This document shows, piece by piece, positions 8,801 to 17,360 of a stretch of 64,000 nt of DNA (the stretch's first letter is position 1; each line of letters opens with the position of its first letter). The notes under the pieces were generated by a model, which saw nothing but the letters and a program-made list of their open reading frames with translations, was not told the origin of the DNA and did not search any database. Source of the DNA: Pelobacter seleniigenes DSM 18267 (lineage in GTDB: Bacteria > Desulfobacterota > Desulfuromonadia > Desulfuromonadales > Geopsychrobacteraceae); NCBI RefSeq assembly GCF_000711225.1, contig NZ_JOMG01000002.1, forward strand, positions 632,501 through 696,500, written 5' to 3'. Both the position numbers and the translations under genes were made by a program.

Positions 8801-9808
8801 GTGAAGAAAGCTGCACCCACTCCAGCCGAAATAAGGCTTTCAACACCCTATAAAGTCATTGTTCCCGGTTTTATACTGGTGGCGCTGCTGCTCGCAGTGA
8901 TCGCGTTGACAGCCCCGGGCGGCGATCAGGCCACCGACGAACAATGCATCATGTGCCATGTCGACATTTATGACCGGGCGTTACGGGATCAATATATCCA
9001 CGCCCCGGTCTTTGAACGCCAATGCGCCATCTGCCACCTGGCCGAGGGGGCGGACCTCACGGTTTCCTCCGGTCAGCATGACGCATTGTTTTCCGGGACG
9101 GTCGTAAGCCAGGAGATTCTCTGGCGCAAAGCGCGGATTCTTCCGGCTGCGACCGTCCCGGTTAGCGATCACCTGGTCAGCCTGCCGCAGCTCCCACAGC
9201 AGACCAGCTACCGGTTTCGAATCTTGGTCAGTCCCGCGGCCAGATCCGCCAATGACTCCGTCTCCGCCAGCCTCTGGCTGGGCCTGAAAGCAGCGGATAC
9301 CAGCACGCTCGTCCTGCCCCAAAAAATCGATCTGGCCGCCGGTCTGGACAGCGAGATCGCCGCAGCAGTGACCTCGGCAGAGCTGTTTCGGGATGGGACA
9401 ACCCTTTATGTCTCCTGGCAGACAACGCTGCCGATGCATGGCTGGATCGAACTCCAGGAACTTAACGGAGTCGAGCTGGGCGCCCCCCTGGCCCAGACCA
9501 CGGACCAGCTGCAAAGCAGCGCCCATCCGGCCCTGCAGGATCCCGCCGAGCTGGCCATCAGCGTCTGTTACCGATGCCATGCCGAGGCCACTCTGGGAAC
9601 CTCGCACCCGGTCCGCCTCTACGGTGGCCGCGATGTCCGCATCCCGGACGATTTACCGACCGTCAACGGCATGCTCACCTGTGTCACCTGTCACAATCCG
9701 CACAGTGCACCGGGGGAGATGCTGGTCCGTGAAACGATCAAGACCAAACTCTGTGTCGCCTGTCACACCAAATACAAAAACAGCTCACCCGCCACCATGT
9801 TTCAATGA
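8801..9808 (+). CDS. membrane-anchored 5-heme c-type cytochrome
   Basis: A 335-residue protein starting at GTG. One transmembrane helix (residues ~20-38, VPGFILVALLLAVIALTAP) is not followed by an obvious cleavage site, so it is probably an inner-membrane anchor with a periplasmic domain. There are five CxxCH motifs: two close to the membrane (CIMCH near 49, CAICH near 75) and three at the C-terminus (CYRCH, CVTCH-NPH, CVACH). The ~170 residues between them hold no heme motif and look beta-rich (SYRFRILVSPAARS, GWIELQEL). This arrangement could pass electrons from the quinone pool or inner-membrane oxidases to the soluble multiheme proteins encoded just upstream. That direction of flow is inferred from context. 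Confidence 0.88.
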   Translation: MKKAAPTPAEIRLSTPYKVIVPGFILVALLLAVIALTAPGGDQATDEQCIMCHVDIYDRALRDQYIHAPVFERQCAICHLAEGADLTVSSGQHDALFSGTVVSQEILWRKARILPAATVPVSDHLVSLPQLPQQTSYRFRILVSPAARSANDSVSASLWLGLKAADTSTLVLPQKIDLAAGLDSEIAAAVTSAELFRDGTTLYVSWQTTLPMHGWIELQELNGVELGAPLAQTTDQLQSSAHPALQDPAELAISVCYRCHAEATLGTSHPVRLYGGRDVRIPDDLPTVNGMLTCVTCHNPHSAPGEMLVRETIKTKLCVACHTKYKNSSPATMFQ

Positions 9809-9820
9809 GTTCAAGGAGCA

Positions 9821-10381
9821 ATGATGACCAAGCACAGCTATAAAAGGAAACTACTCAATTTTTCCATCAAACGGGATATGCAGTTCAAAATGATCGGCAA
9901 AATTTTTCTGTTGCTGTTTATCTGCCTGCTGCTAAGCGGAATGATCTTCTACCAATTTGCCAATCAACAAGTGACCTCGTCATTCCAGATGTTCCATATC
10001 AAAGCCCGCAATTTTCTCGATTTCCTGCTGCCGGTCGTGCTCAGTTCCTTTGCCATCAGCCTGATCGCCGGAACCATCGCCAGTCTGTTCTTCCCCAAAC
10101 CGCTGGCCGGCGGCCTCTACCGGATCGAAAAAGACCTTGCGCAAATTCTGGAAGAGAAAGACTTAGCCATCCGCATCAAACTCCGCGGCGGGGACCAACT
10201 GATCCCGCTGGCAGAACAGATCAATACTCTGCTCGATGAAATGCAGATCGAGACCCGGGCCATCCGCACCGTGCAGAATCAGCTGCAACAATGGGTACTA
10301 TTACAGCAGGACCTGGGAGCGGATAATTTTAATCAGCTCAATGCCTGGATCAGCAAAAACAGCGGCACGTTCATCAGCTGA
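9821..10381 (+). CDS. two-helix membrane protein with HAMP-like domain and no output domain
   Basis: A 186-residue protein with two transmembrane helices (~25-47 and ~67-90). They are followed by a HAMP-like pair of amphipathic helices (KPLAGGLYRIEKDLAQILEEKDLAIRIKL ... LIPLAEQINTLLDEM, ~residues 92-145). The periplasmic loop is only ~20 residues, and no kinase, methyl-accepting or cyclase domain follows; the protein stops in a short coiled tail. It looks like the front end of a sensor. It lies 12 bp after the 5-heme cytochrome and is probably the last gene of that operon. A start at 9824 is equally possible, since AAGGAG precedes both. Function unknown; it may be a membrane adaptor or redox-responsive partner. 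Confidence 0.75.
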   Translation: MMTKHSYKRKLLNFSIKRDMQFKMIGKIFLLLFICLLLSGMIFYQFANQQVTSSFQMFHIKARNFLDFLLPVVLSSFAISLIAGTIASLFFPKPLAGGLYRIEKDLAQILEEKDLAIRIKLRGGDQLIPLAEQINTLLDEMQIETRAIRTVQNQLQQWVLLQQDLGADNFNQLNAWISKNSGTFIS

Positions 10382-10469
10382 AAAGCCGCCTGGTCAGCAA
10401 TGACCGGGGTTGGAACGGTGGAAATTCATTTGCGAAGGGGGGCTTTTCGGTTGCCGGCTGCGCGCCTGG

Positions 10470-11918
10470 TCAAGACTTCGCCGGCGGAGCCCATTGAACC
10501 GTGTTGCGGCCGATTTTTTTGGCTTTGTAGAGCAGTTCATCAGCGCGGCGCAAGCCGGCCGTCAGGTCTTCTTCCGCCGCGCCCAGTTGAGTCACCCCGA
10601 AGCTGCCGGTCACATTAAACTCCCCATGCGGACCGTAATGGACAGACTGCTGCAGAGCCTTGCGGATACTGCCGGCCATGGTCATCGCTCCGGTCAATTC
10701 CGTCGCGGGCAACACCAGCAAAAATTCTTCTCCGCCGAAACGACAGATGATATCGCTCTCCCGAGAGTTGTCTTTCAACAATCCGGCAACGGATTTCAGA
10801 ACCTTGTCGCCACTCTCGTGGCCGAAGTTATCGTTGATTTCTTTAAAATGATCAAGGTCGAGCAGAATCAGGGAGAGGGGCGCACCGCTGCGCCGGGATT
10901 TTTTAATCTCCAGGCGGGATTGCTCGAACACATAGCGCCGGTTGAACAACCCGGTCAGGGGGTCAGTGACCGCCTGCTGACGCAGCTCATTCTGAATCTC
11001 ATGCTGGCGGCGCTGATACTGGGTAATTCGAAAGGTCAAGAGCAGCAACACCACACTGACAAAAACGCCGAGCAGGGCAAAAGTCCAGGCACTCTCGCGC
11101 CAGCCACGAAGAATGGCATCTTCGGTTTTCGACACCCTGACCAGCAGGGGGTAACCTGCCAGTTTGCGCCCTGTGACCAGTTGTTTTCCATCGTTAGTGG
11201 CATGAAAACAGAAATCTTCGTCGGTTAACAAATGGGGGTCGCAGCCGGCGATCAGCTCCGCCATGGCCGGAGCTGGAACGACGTTGCCGCCAGCTGGAAT
11301 TTGCACATAGACATCCCCCTCCAACGAGGAGATGGTCAGTTGACTGTCCGCCCGGACAAAGAGCTTTTCGTATTGCTGATAAAAATATTTGACATCCAGG
11401 ATCGCGGCAAGGACCTGCTGCAGCCGTCCGTCACTGCCGCGGATCGCGCGGCTGATCCCGAAAATGGTCTGGTTCCTGTTGACGACCGATGGCTGCGGTT
11501 TGCCGATGTAGAGCCCGTTCAGAATCTGCTTCTGGTGGACAGTAAAGTAATCGCGACCACTGAGGTCCGGTTTTTTCCTGGAATTGTTCCAGTGCAGAAT
11601 CTGTCCGTTACGATCCAGATCGATCAAAGCCGTAAGGTAGGAATTCTTTTTCAGCAGGTCATTGATAACCCCTTTGACCTGCGGGGCGTCAAGCGAATTA
11701 GCCGGGGAAGTTACGGCAAGGTAATTTTCCAGACCGAGAAAGACCTGGTCCAGACCAAAAAAAGACCTTTCCAGATCCATTTCGACAAAGCTGAGCAGGT
11801 TGCCCATGGTGACCTGGGCTTCTTTCAGGATCACCTGTTTTTGCAAATGGAAATTGTAACCGATCAGAGACAGCGTCAGCACAATACCGAAAATCCCGAA
11901 AGTCCAGGTTTTTTTCAT
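10470..11918 (-). CDS. diguanylate cyclase with periplasmic cache-type sensor (GGDEF)
   Basis: A 482-residue membrane sensor: TM1 at ~8-25, a ~250-residue periplasmic region of dCache type (SLDAPQVKGVINDLLKKNSYLTALIDLDRNGQ, SGRDYFTVHQ), TM2 at ~280-300, a short coiled coil and a GGDEF domain. The catalytic motif is GGEEF and the inhibitory site RxxD (RESD) lies five residues ahead of it, so the enzyme is predicted active (2 GTP to c-di-GMP) and product-inhibited. The gene converges on the cytochrome operon with under 90 bp between stops. AAGGGG lies about ten bases before the ATG. The ligand is unknown; cache domains often sense small organic acids or amino acids. Confidence 0.92.
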   Translation of the reverse strand: MKKTWTFGIFGIVLTLSLIGYNFHLQKQVILKEAQVTMGNLLSFVEMDLERSFFGLDQVFLGLENYLAVTSPANSLDAPQVKGVINDLLKKNSYLTALIDLDRNGQILHWNNSRKKPDLSGRDYFTVHQKQILNGLYIGKPQPSVVNRNQTIFGISRAIRGSDGRLQQVLAAILDVKYFYQQYEKLFVRADSQLTISSLEGDVYVQIPAGGNVVPAPAMAELIAGCDPHLLTDEDFCFHATNDGKQLVTGRKLAGYPLLVRVSKTEDAILRGWRESAWTFALLGVFVSVVLLLLTFRITQYQRRQHEIQNELRQQAVTDPLTGLFNRRYVFEQSRLEIKKSRRSGAPLSLILLDLDHFKEINDNFGHESGDKVLKSVAGLLKDNSRESDIICRFGGEEFLLVLPATELTGAMTMAGSIRKALQQSVHYGPHGEFNVTGSFGVTQLGAAEEDLTAGLRRADELLYKAKKIGRNTVQWAPPAKS

Positions 11919-12088
11919 TGATCAGCTACCCCTTGTGTCTTCGTTGACAAGCCTGCAGATCAGTTTATCAAGAAATTCGAACCTGTGAAACCACTCTAAT
12001 ATTCAATTGAATACATCTCCTCTTTATTCATTTTTTATCCGTTCCGCCACGCCCGGAGCCAGCACACTGGCAGAAAACCCAGATCAGC

Positions 12089-12127
12089 AAAACAAAACAG
12101 CCCGGACCTGTGACAAGCCCGGGCTGT
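12089..12127 (-). terminator. rho-independent terminator after amtB
   Basis: Read on the minus strand, a perfect 9-bp stem (ACAGCCCGG / CCGGGCTGT, with a 13-base spacer) is followed by TTTGTTTTG. It lies 36 bp beyond the amtB stop codon. Confidence 0.8.
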
Positions 12128-12162
12128 GATCAAAAAAAGTGAAGAATCAGGCGGACAAAAAC

Positions 12163-13494
12163 CTAAGCCGCATTGACACCATGACTTGAAACGCCGGCCC
12201 GACCGCTGCTGACGCGTTGGAAGTCAGGGTAGGCTTCCATACCGATTTCAACCGAGTCGCAGCCAAGCATCTCTTCCTCTTCACTGACCCGGAGCCCGAC
12301 CGTATACTTCAGCACCAGCCAGACGATAGAGGTGGTTACGATCACGAAGGCACCGATGGAGACCACACCGATGAACTGGGTCACGAAGCTCGCTTCGGAG
12401 TTGGTGATCGGCACCGCCAGGGTGCCCCAGACCCCGCACACCAGGTGAACCGACAAGGCGCCGACCACGTCATCGATCTTGAGCTTATCGAAGAACGGTA
12501 CGGCCAACACCACCAGGATCCCGCCGACCGCGCCGATCAGGGTCGCGGCGCCCAGCGACGGGGTCGCCGGCCCGGCGGTGATCGACACCAGCCCGGCCAA
12601 CGCGCCGTTCAGGGCCATGGTCACGTCGACCTTTTTGTACATGATCTGCACCAGGATCATCGCGGCGATCATCCCGCCGCAGGCGGCCAGGTTGGTGTTG
12701 ACCATGACGTTGGACATTTCGATGGCGCTGGCGGCGTTGCCCAGGGCCAGCACCGAGCCGCCGTTAAACCCGTACCAGCCCATCCACAGGATGAAGGTGC
12801 CCAGGGTGGCCAGGGGGATGTTGGAACCGGGGAAGGGGTTGACCCGCCCGTCCTTGCCGTACTTGCCTTTGCGCGCACCGAGGATGATCGCCCCGGTCAG
12901 CGCGGCCCAGCCGCCCACCGAGTGGACCAGGGTCGACCCGGCGTAGTCGGTGAACCCCATCTCGGACAGCCAGCCGCCGCCCCACACCCAAGATCCCTGG
13001 ATCGGATAGATGACCCCGGTCAGCACCACGCAGAAGGCCAGGAACGACCACAGCTTGATCCGCTCGGCCACGCAGCCGGAGACCACCGAACAGGCCGCGC
13101 CGCAGAACACCATCTGGAAGAACCAGTCGGATGAGGCGGCGTAACCGGCGGCATAGTCGCCGGACAGGGCCGCGGCGTCATCCGGCCCCCAGAGCCCGAA
13201 ACTACCGATGAACCCGCCGTCCACCCCGGCGTACATCAGATTGTAGCCGATCAGGTAGAAGAGGATCCCGGCGATCCCGAACAGGGAAATATTCTTCAGA
13301 CAGATGGTGGCGACGTTCTTCGAGCGCACCAGACCGGATTCGAGCATGCCGAACCCAGCGGCCATCCACATCACCAGCACCCCCATGACCAGAAAGGAAA
13401 AGGTATTCAAAACATAGGACAGCTCGGCATCGGCTGCCAGGGCCAGGCTCGGGACGAGCAGAAGCGTCGCCAGGGTCAGGACCGTTTTTTTCAT
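12163..13494 (-). CDS. amtB: ammonium transporter AmtB
   Basis: A 443-residue Amt/Rh family channel. It begins with a cleavable-looking signal (KKTVLTLATLLLVPSLALAADA), followed by about 11 transmembrane helices and family landmarks such as GFGMLESGLVRSKN, DYAGSTLVHSVGGWAAL (conserved pore His region) and HLVCGVWGTLAVP. It conducts NH4+/NH3 inward across the inner membrane and is gated by the PII protein encoded immediately upstream. The start at 13494 has GGAG nine bases before it; a longer open frame to 13746 runs through glnK and is not real. The C-terminal tail needed for PII contact is present. Coexpression with glnK from a sigma-54-like promoter is inferred. Confidence 0.96.
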   Translation of the reverse strand: MKKTVLTLATLLLVPSLALAADAELSYVLNTFSFLVMGVLVMWMAAGFGMLESGLVRSKNVATICLKNISLFGIAGILFYLIGYNLMYAGVDGGFIGSFGLWGPDDAAALSGDYAAGYAASSDWFFQMVFCGAACSVVSGCVAERIKLWSFLAFCVVLTGVIYPIQGSWVWGGGWLSEMGFTDYAGSTLVHSVGGWAALTGAIILGARKGKYGKDGRVNPFPGSNIPLATLGTFILWMGWYGFNGGSVLALGNAASAIEMSNVMVNTNLAACGGMIAAMILVQIMYKKVDVTMALNGALAGLVSITAGPATPSLGAATLIGAVGGILVVLAVPFFDKLKIDDVVGALSVHLVCGVWGTLAVPITNSEASFVTQFIGVVSIGAFVIVTTSIVWLVLKYTVGLRVSEEEEMLGCDSVEIGMEAYPDFQRVSSGRAGVSSHGVNAA

Positions 13495-13549
13495 GGTGTG
13501 TATCTCCTTGTCTATATGAATAAAGTGTCTTTTGATGGTGAAGGGCGGA

Positions 13550-13918
<369 letters not shown>

Positions 13919-13963
13919 CTAAATGACCAGCGTAGCTGTTATGTTGTACATATCAACGTTCTA

Positions 13964-13981
13964 AAGCAGGCAGTATGCCAA
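13964..13981 (-). promoter_or_regulatory. candidate sigma-54 (-24/-12) promoter for glnK-amtB
   Basis: On the minus strand TTGGCATACTGCCTGCTT has the invariant GG and GC dinucleotides exactly ten bases apart, as in the TGGCAC-N5-TTGC consensus. It lies about 75 bases upstream of the glnK start. Sigma-54 control of glnK-amtB is well established in proteobacteria. Confidence 0.6.
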
Positions 13982-14146
13982 CTGATTCAAACCCCTATTT
14001 TTCAGCACCCAGAGCATCAATCCCTCCTCACCTGCCTATTTTTTAACCATAAACCCCACTCCCTGCTCAGAGATTACACAACCCCTTTAACCGATCAGAA
14101 TGTTATATATCCGCTATCTGCAGCGTCTCTCTCTATAAAAAATATA

Positions 14147-14166
14147 TCAATATATCGATATATTGA
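14147..14166. repeat. perfect 20-bp AT-rich palindrome
   Basis: The sequence centred on TATATCGATATA is a perfect 20-bp dyad in the glnK / TetR divergent intergenic region, about 30 bp upstream of the -35 box of the TetR-gene promoter. It could be an operator or simply a stem; no partner can be assigned. Confidence 0.5.
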
Positions 14167-14193
14167 CCTTCTATAGCAAGAAGCGCTCCATTC

Positions 14194-14222
14194 TTGACAT
14201 ATGTTTTAAACAAATGTTTAAT
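14194..14222 (+). promoter_or_regulatory. promoter of the TetR gene with operator-like dyad in the spacer
   Basis: TTGACA (14194-14199) and TTTAAT (14217-14222) are separated by 17 bp, a strong sigma-70-type match. The spacer coincides with an imperfect 19-bp dyad (14198-14216, CATATG...CAAATG, eight of nine pairs match), suggesting autorepression by the downstream TetR protein. Confidence 0.65.
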
Positions 14223-14303
14223 TGTTGGACATGTAACATTTTCGACAAGAAGATGTTCCCAGTTTTCAAACAGAAGTTTTATTTTAAGTCTGGAAAAAGC
14301 ACT

Positions 14304-14939
14304 ATGCCACGTATCAGTACCAAAAACCGTATTCTGAACTGTGCCGAACAATTATTCGCCCGGGAAGGCTTTCACAGCACTTCGCTCAGGATTCTTACCC
14401 ACAAGGCCGGAGTTAACCTGGCAGCGGTCAATTATCATTTCGGCTCCAAGGAAGCGCTGCTGCGGGCAGTTATCGAACGGCGCCTGGTTCCGTTGAATAA
14501 ACTGCGCCACGCCCGGCTGGAAGAGGTGCTTCAGGCGGCCGCAGGAAACCAGCAGCCCCCGCGTGCGCAAGATTTGCTGCGGGCATTCATTGAACCAACT
14601 CTGGAATTCCGTGATTTGAGTCCAGGTGCCGAGGATTTTCTGACCCTGATCAGCCGCTCCTGGAACGACCCCGATCAAACGGTCCGTAACTGTTTTATGG
14701 AATTGGTCCTGCCGATGTTTAAGTTCTTCTTCGCCAGCCTGCAGCAAGCCCTGCCGGATCTCCCCGTGGAGATCCTGCGGATCCGCATGCAGTTCCTGGT
14801 CGGAACCATGAGTATCATCATGTGCCGAGACAATAACTTCCAGGAGCAGCCAGAGGCTAGCGCCCCGCCCCTCAGCAGAGGACAACAGCTCGACCAATTG
14901 CTGAAATTCGTGTTAGCCGGATTGGAAGCTCCGCAATGA
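14304..14939 (+). CDS. TetR/AcrR family transcriptional regulator
   Basis: A 211-residue regulator. The N-terminal TetR helix-turn-helix is clear (ILNCAEQLFAREGFHSTSLRILTHKAGVNLAAVNYHFGSKEALL). The C-terminal ligand domain is helical and resembles the CecR/DUF1956 type (residues ~75-205). The frame stays open upstream to 14163, but that part is AT-rich, overlaps the promoter and lacks a ribosome site; ATG 14304 puts the HTH at the usual distance from the N-terminus. A promoter with a dyad in its spacer lies ~80 bp upstream, so autoregulation is likely. Targets are unknown; the next gene on the strand is a GNAT acetyltransferase beyond a palindromic element. Confidence 0.9.
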   Translation: MPRISTKNRILNCAEQLFAREGFHSTSLRILTHKAGVNLAAVNYHFGSKEALLRAVIERRLVPLNKLRHARLEEVLQAAAGNQQPPRAQDLLRAFIEPTLEFRDLSPGAEDFLTLISRSWNDPDQTVRNCFMELVLPMFKFFFASLQQALPDLPVEILRIRMQFLVGTMSIIMCRDNNFQEQPEASAPPLSRGQQLDQLLKFVLAGLEAPQ

Positions 14940-14974
14940 GCTGATAAACGGGTGCCTATGCCCCTTGTCACGAA

Positions 14975-15159
14975 TTAGTGCTCGTTTAAGCAACGCTGTA
15001 GTAAATAGTAAACTCGGGACTGTCCCCAGGGTCATCGGGGGCTGTCCCAAGAGTTTGCGAGCCATGAAACTGCAGTGGTTAGCACCGCAAAGACCTGGGA
15101 CAGCCCCCGTGCGGGGACAGTCCCGGTTTTGCTGCCATTGACTCTTAAACGAGCGCTAA
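14975..15159. repeat. 185-bp nested palindromic element (MITE/REP-like)
   Basis: Terminal inverted repeats of 16 bp (TTAGTGCTCGTTTAAG / CTTAAACGAGCGCTAA, 15 of 16 matched) enclose two further perfect pairs. GGGACTGTCCCC (15016-15027) pairs with 15113-15124. The 14-mer CGGGGGCTGTCCCA (15036-15049) pairs with 15096-15109. The whole can fold into one long stem. No ORF is present. It looks like a small non-autonomous mobile or REP-type element inserted between the TetR and GNAT genes. Confidence 0.8.
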
Positions 15160-15200
15160 TCCCCCTGTTACCTAAACCTTTGAGATAACAGCAACTGTTG

Positions 15201-15671
15201 ATGAACATTCAAATTTATCCTTATTCAACTGACCGTGCTGCTGAAATAGCTGATCTCTTCCATAGTGCCGTCCATGCCATCAATCCGGCGCTGTACTCTC
15301 CAGCAGAGCAGGAAGCCTGGGCTCCAACCCCGGTCGATTACGCTTTTTGGGAAGCGCGTCTGGCAATGAAAAAACCGCTTGTGGCCATCCACGACCAATG
15401 TGTTGCCGGATTCATCGAACTCGAACATTCCGGCCATATCGATTGTTTTTACGTTCACCCGGACTTTCAGCGCCAAGGGGTCGGCGGGCTTCTCTACAAG
15501 GCATTGGAACAGCAAGCTCAACAGCGCGCAATCAAGCTGCTGTTCGTCGAGGCCTCCCTGCTGGTAAAAGATTTTTTCCTGCAAAGGGGGTTTCAGGTGA
15601 TCAGTCAGAACCGCCTGGAGAGGAATGGAGAGGTGCTGATTAATTTCAGTATGGAAAAGAGATTGTGCTGA
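15201..15671 (+). CDS. GNAT family N-acetyltransferase
   Basis: A 156-residue protein with the GNAT acetyl-CoA binding core: IDCFYVHPDFQRQGVGGLLYKALEQQA (motif A with Q/RxxGxG/A, about residues 82-108), followed by LFVEASLLVKDFFLQRGF (motif B). Such enzymes transfer an acetyl group from acetyl-CoA to an amine; the substrate cannot be told from sequence. The ATG at 15201 is preferred over TTG at 15198. The ribosome site is weak (GAGATAA about 14 bases upstream). It is isolated between the palindromic element and the tandem repeat region. Confidence 0.85.
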   Translation: MNIQIYPYSTDRAAEIADLFHSAVHAINPALYSPAEQEAWAPTPVDYAFWEARLAMKKPLVAIHDQCVAGFIELEHSGHIDCFYVHPDFQRQGVGGLLYKALEQQAQQRAIKLLFVEASLLVKDFFLQRGFQVISQNRLERNGEVLINFSMEKRLC

Positions 15672-15707
15672 ATTTCTTGGCTGTGTATCTGGGATCGAAT
15701 CGTCGCG

Positions 15708-17262
15708 GCATGAGCCCCGCAAAAAGCAGACTTTTAGACGGGGAGACTTGTTGAGGTGGTTATTGGTGGTTCGTTTTTCTATAGGAAAAATTAGCAGCTT
15801 GATTGTTTCACCCCCATCCCGACCTTCGCAACGAATTCCATCAAATCATAAGACCAGCAGACCAGCCAATTTCGCAGCCCCTCGGTCCGCCAGTACGAGA
15901 AGCCCTGCTTCTCGTCGGGCGCATTCGACGACGGTTTGGCCAGTAACGGCCATGCTCCGTGATTAAATGCTCAGGTGACCAACCCTGCCGTACCAGCAGC
16001 GCCCAGCGAGACCTTGAATTTCCTCCGGAACGAACGCAAATCCCGAGCAATCAAAAGGCCGTTTTTTGCTTCCTTTTTATCGGCCTGGACAAAAAGGAAG
16101 GCGGCGGCGAGGCCGCGACCCCGCGGTCTTGATTTTGATTTTTAGGTGTTGGGATTTCTCTGCTGAACTGAAAAATCTCGTTGATCAACAAGCGAAACCG
16201 TCGGGTCTCGGCCCGACAGCCGACATACTTTTTTTTGATCGCAAAATAAAAGTATGCAAAAAAAACTCTTTTGATTTCTCGGGATGAGCAGCTTTGTCGG
16301 GTTTTATCCCTGAGAGGTGTAAAACCCTGCTTCGTGGCCAGGGATTGAAACGGTAATTTTTTCGCCCTTCGAAGCATTGCTATGTGGGGCATGAAGCGCC
16401 GCAGCATGAGCCCCGCAAAAAGCAGGCTTTTTGACGGGGCAACAAACAAAAGTGGTAATTGGGGCGTGTTTCGCTGTAGGTAAAATTGGCAGGTCAATTG
16501 TTTCACCCCCATCCCGACCTTCCCCCATCAGAGGGGGAAGGAGCAACGAATTCCATCAAACCATAAGACCAGCAGATCAACCAATTTCGCAGCCCCTCGG
16601 TCCGCCAGTACGAGAAGCCCAGCTTCTCGTCGGGCGCATTCGACGACGGTTTGGCCAGTAACGGCCATGCTCCGTGATTAAATGCTCAGGTGACCAACCC
16701 TGCCTTACCAGCAGCGCCCAGCGCAACCCTGAATTTCCTCCGGAACGAACGCCAATCCCGAGCAATCAAAAGGCCGTTTTTTGCTTCCTTTTTGTCGGCC
16801 TGGACAAAAAGAAAGGCGGCGGCGGGGCCGCGACCCCGCGGTCTTGATTTTGATTTTTAGGTATTGGGATTTTTCTGCTGAACTGAAAGGGCTCGTTGAT
16901 CAACAAGCGACACTGTCGGGTCTCGGCCCGACAGTCGACATACTTTTTTTTGATCGCAAAATAAAAGTATGCAAAAAAAACTCTTTTGATTTCTCGAGAT
17001 GAGCAGCCCTGTTGGCTGTTATCGGCGGGCTGTGTGGGATTCAGCTCCGTGGCCAGGGCTTGAGACGGTGACTTTTTTCGGCCTTCTAAGCATGGCTATG
17101 TGGGTCATGAAGCGTCGTAGCATGAGCCCCGCAAAAAGTAGACTTTTTGACGGGCCAACAAACAAAAGTGGTGATCAAGGCATGTTTCGCTGTAGGTAAA
17201 ATTGGCAGCTCAATTGTTTCACCCCCATCCCGACCTTCCCCCATCAGAGGGGGAAGGAGCGA
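15708..17262. repeat. tandem direct repeat (~0.7 kb unit, ~2.2 copies), non-coding and hairpin-rich
   Basis: Copy A runs from 15708 to 16403, copy B from 16404 to 17119, and a partial copy C from 17120 to about 17262. Periods are 696 and 716 bp; the 20-bp difference is explained mainly by a small stem-loop (CTTCCCCC/GAGGGGGAAG) present in B and C but not A. Each full copy contains hairpins at equivalent positions. Examples are ACGAGAAGC/GCTTCTCGT (15895-15915; 16610-16630), TTCCTTTTT-TC/GACAAAAA (16070-16099; 16785-16814), a GTCGGG/CCCGAC stem (16197-16220; 16912-16935) and CATACTTTT/AAAAGTATG (16224-16256). No frame encodes a convincing protein. The region between 15672 and 17360 holds nothing else recognisable. 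Confidence 0.85.
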
Positions 17263-17360
17263 AGTATTTTCTAACAGAACAGTTCACTTTTAAGAAATGT
17301 TCAGTTTAAAAACATAGCACTTTACTTGAACATCCGCCGGAATCGTCCAACTCCCCTGCA

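Noticed and set aside
14163-14303. N-terminal extension of the TetR gene
   Set aside because: It covers the promoter and operator dyad, is AT-rich and encodes no TetR sequence; ATG 14304 fits the family.
16051-16512. 153-codon minus-strand frame and similar short frames in the tandem repeats
   Set aside because: They cross hairpins and homopolymers, differ between repeat copies, and lack ribosome sites.
15708-17262. CRISPR array or IS element as explanation of the repeats
   Set aside because: Units are ~700 bp without regular short repeats and spacers, and no transposase frame or terminal inverted repeats are present.
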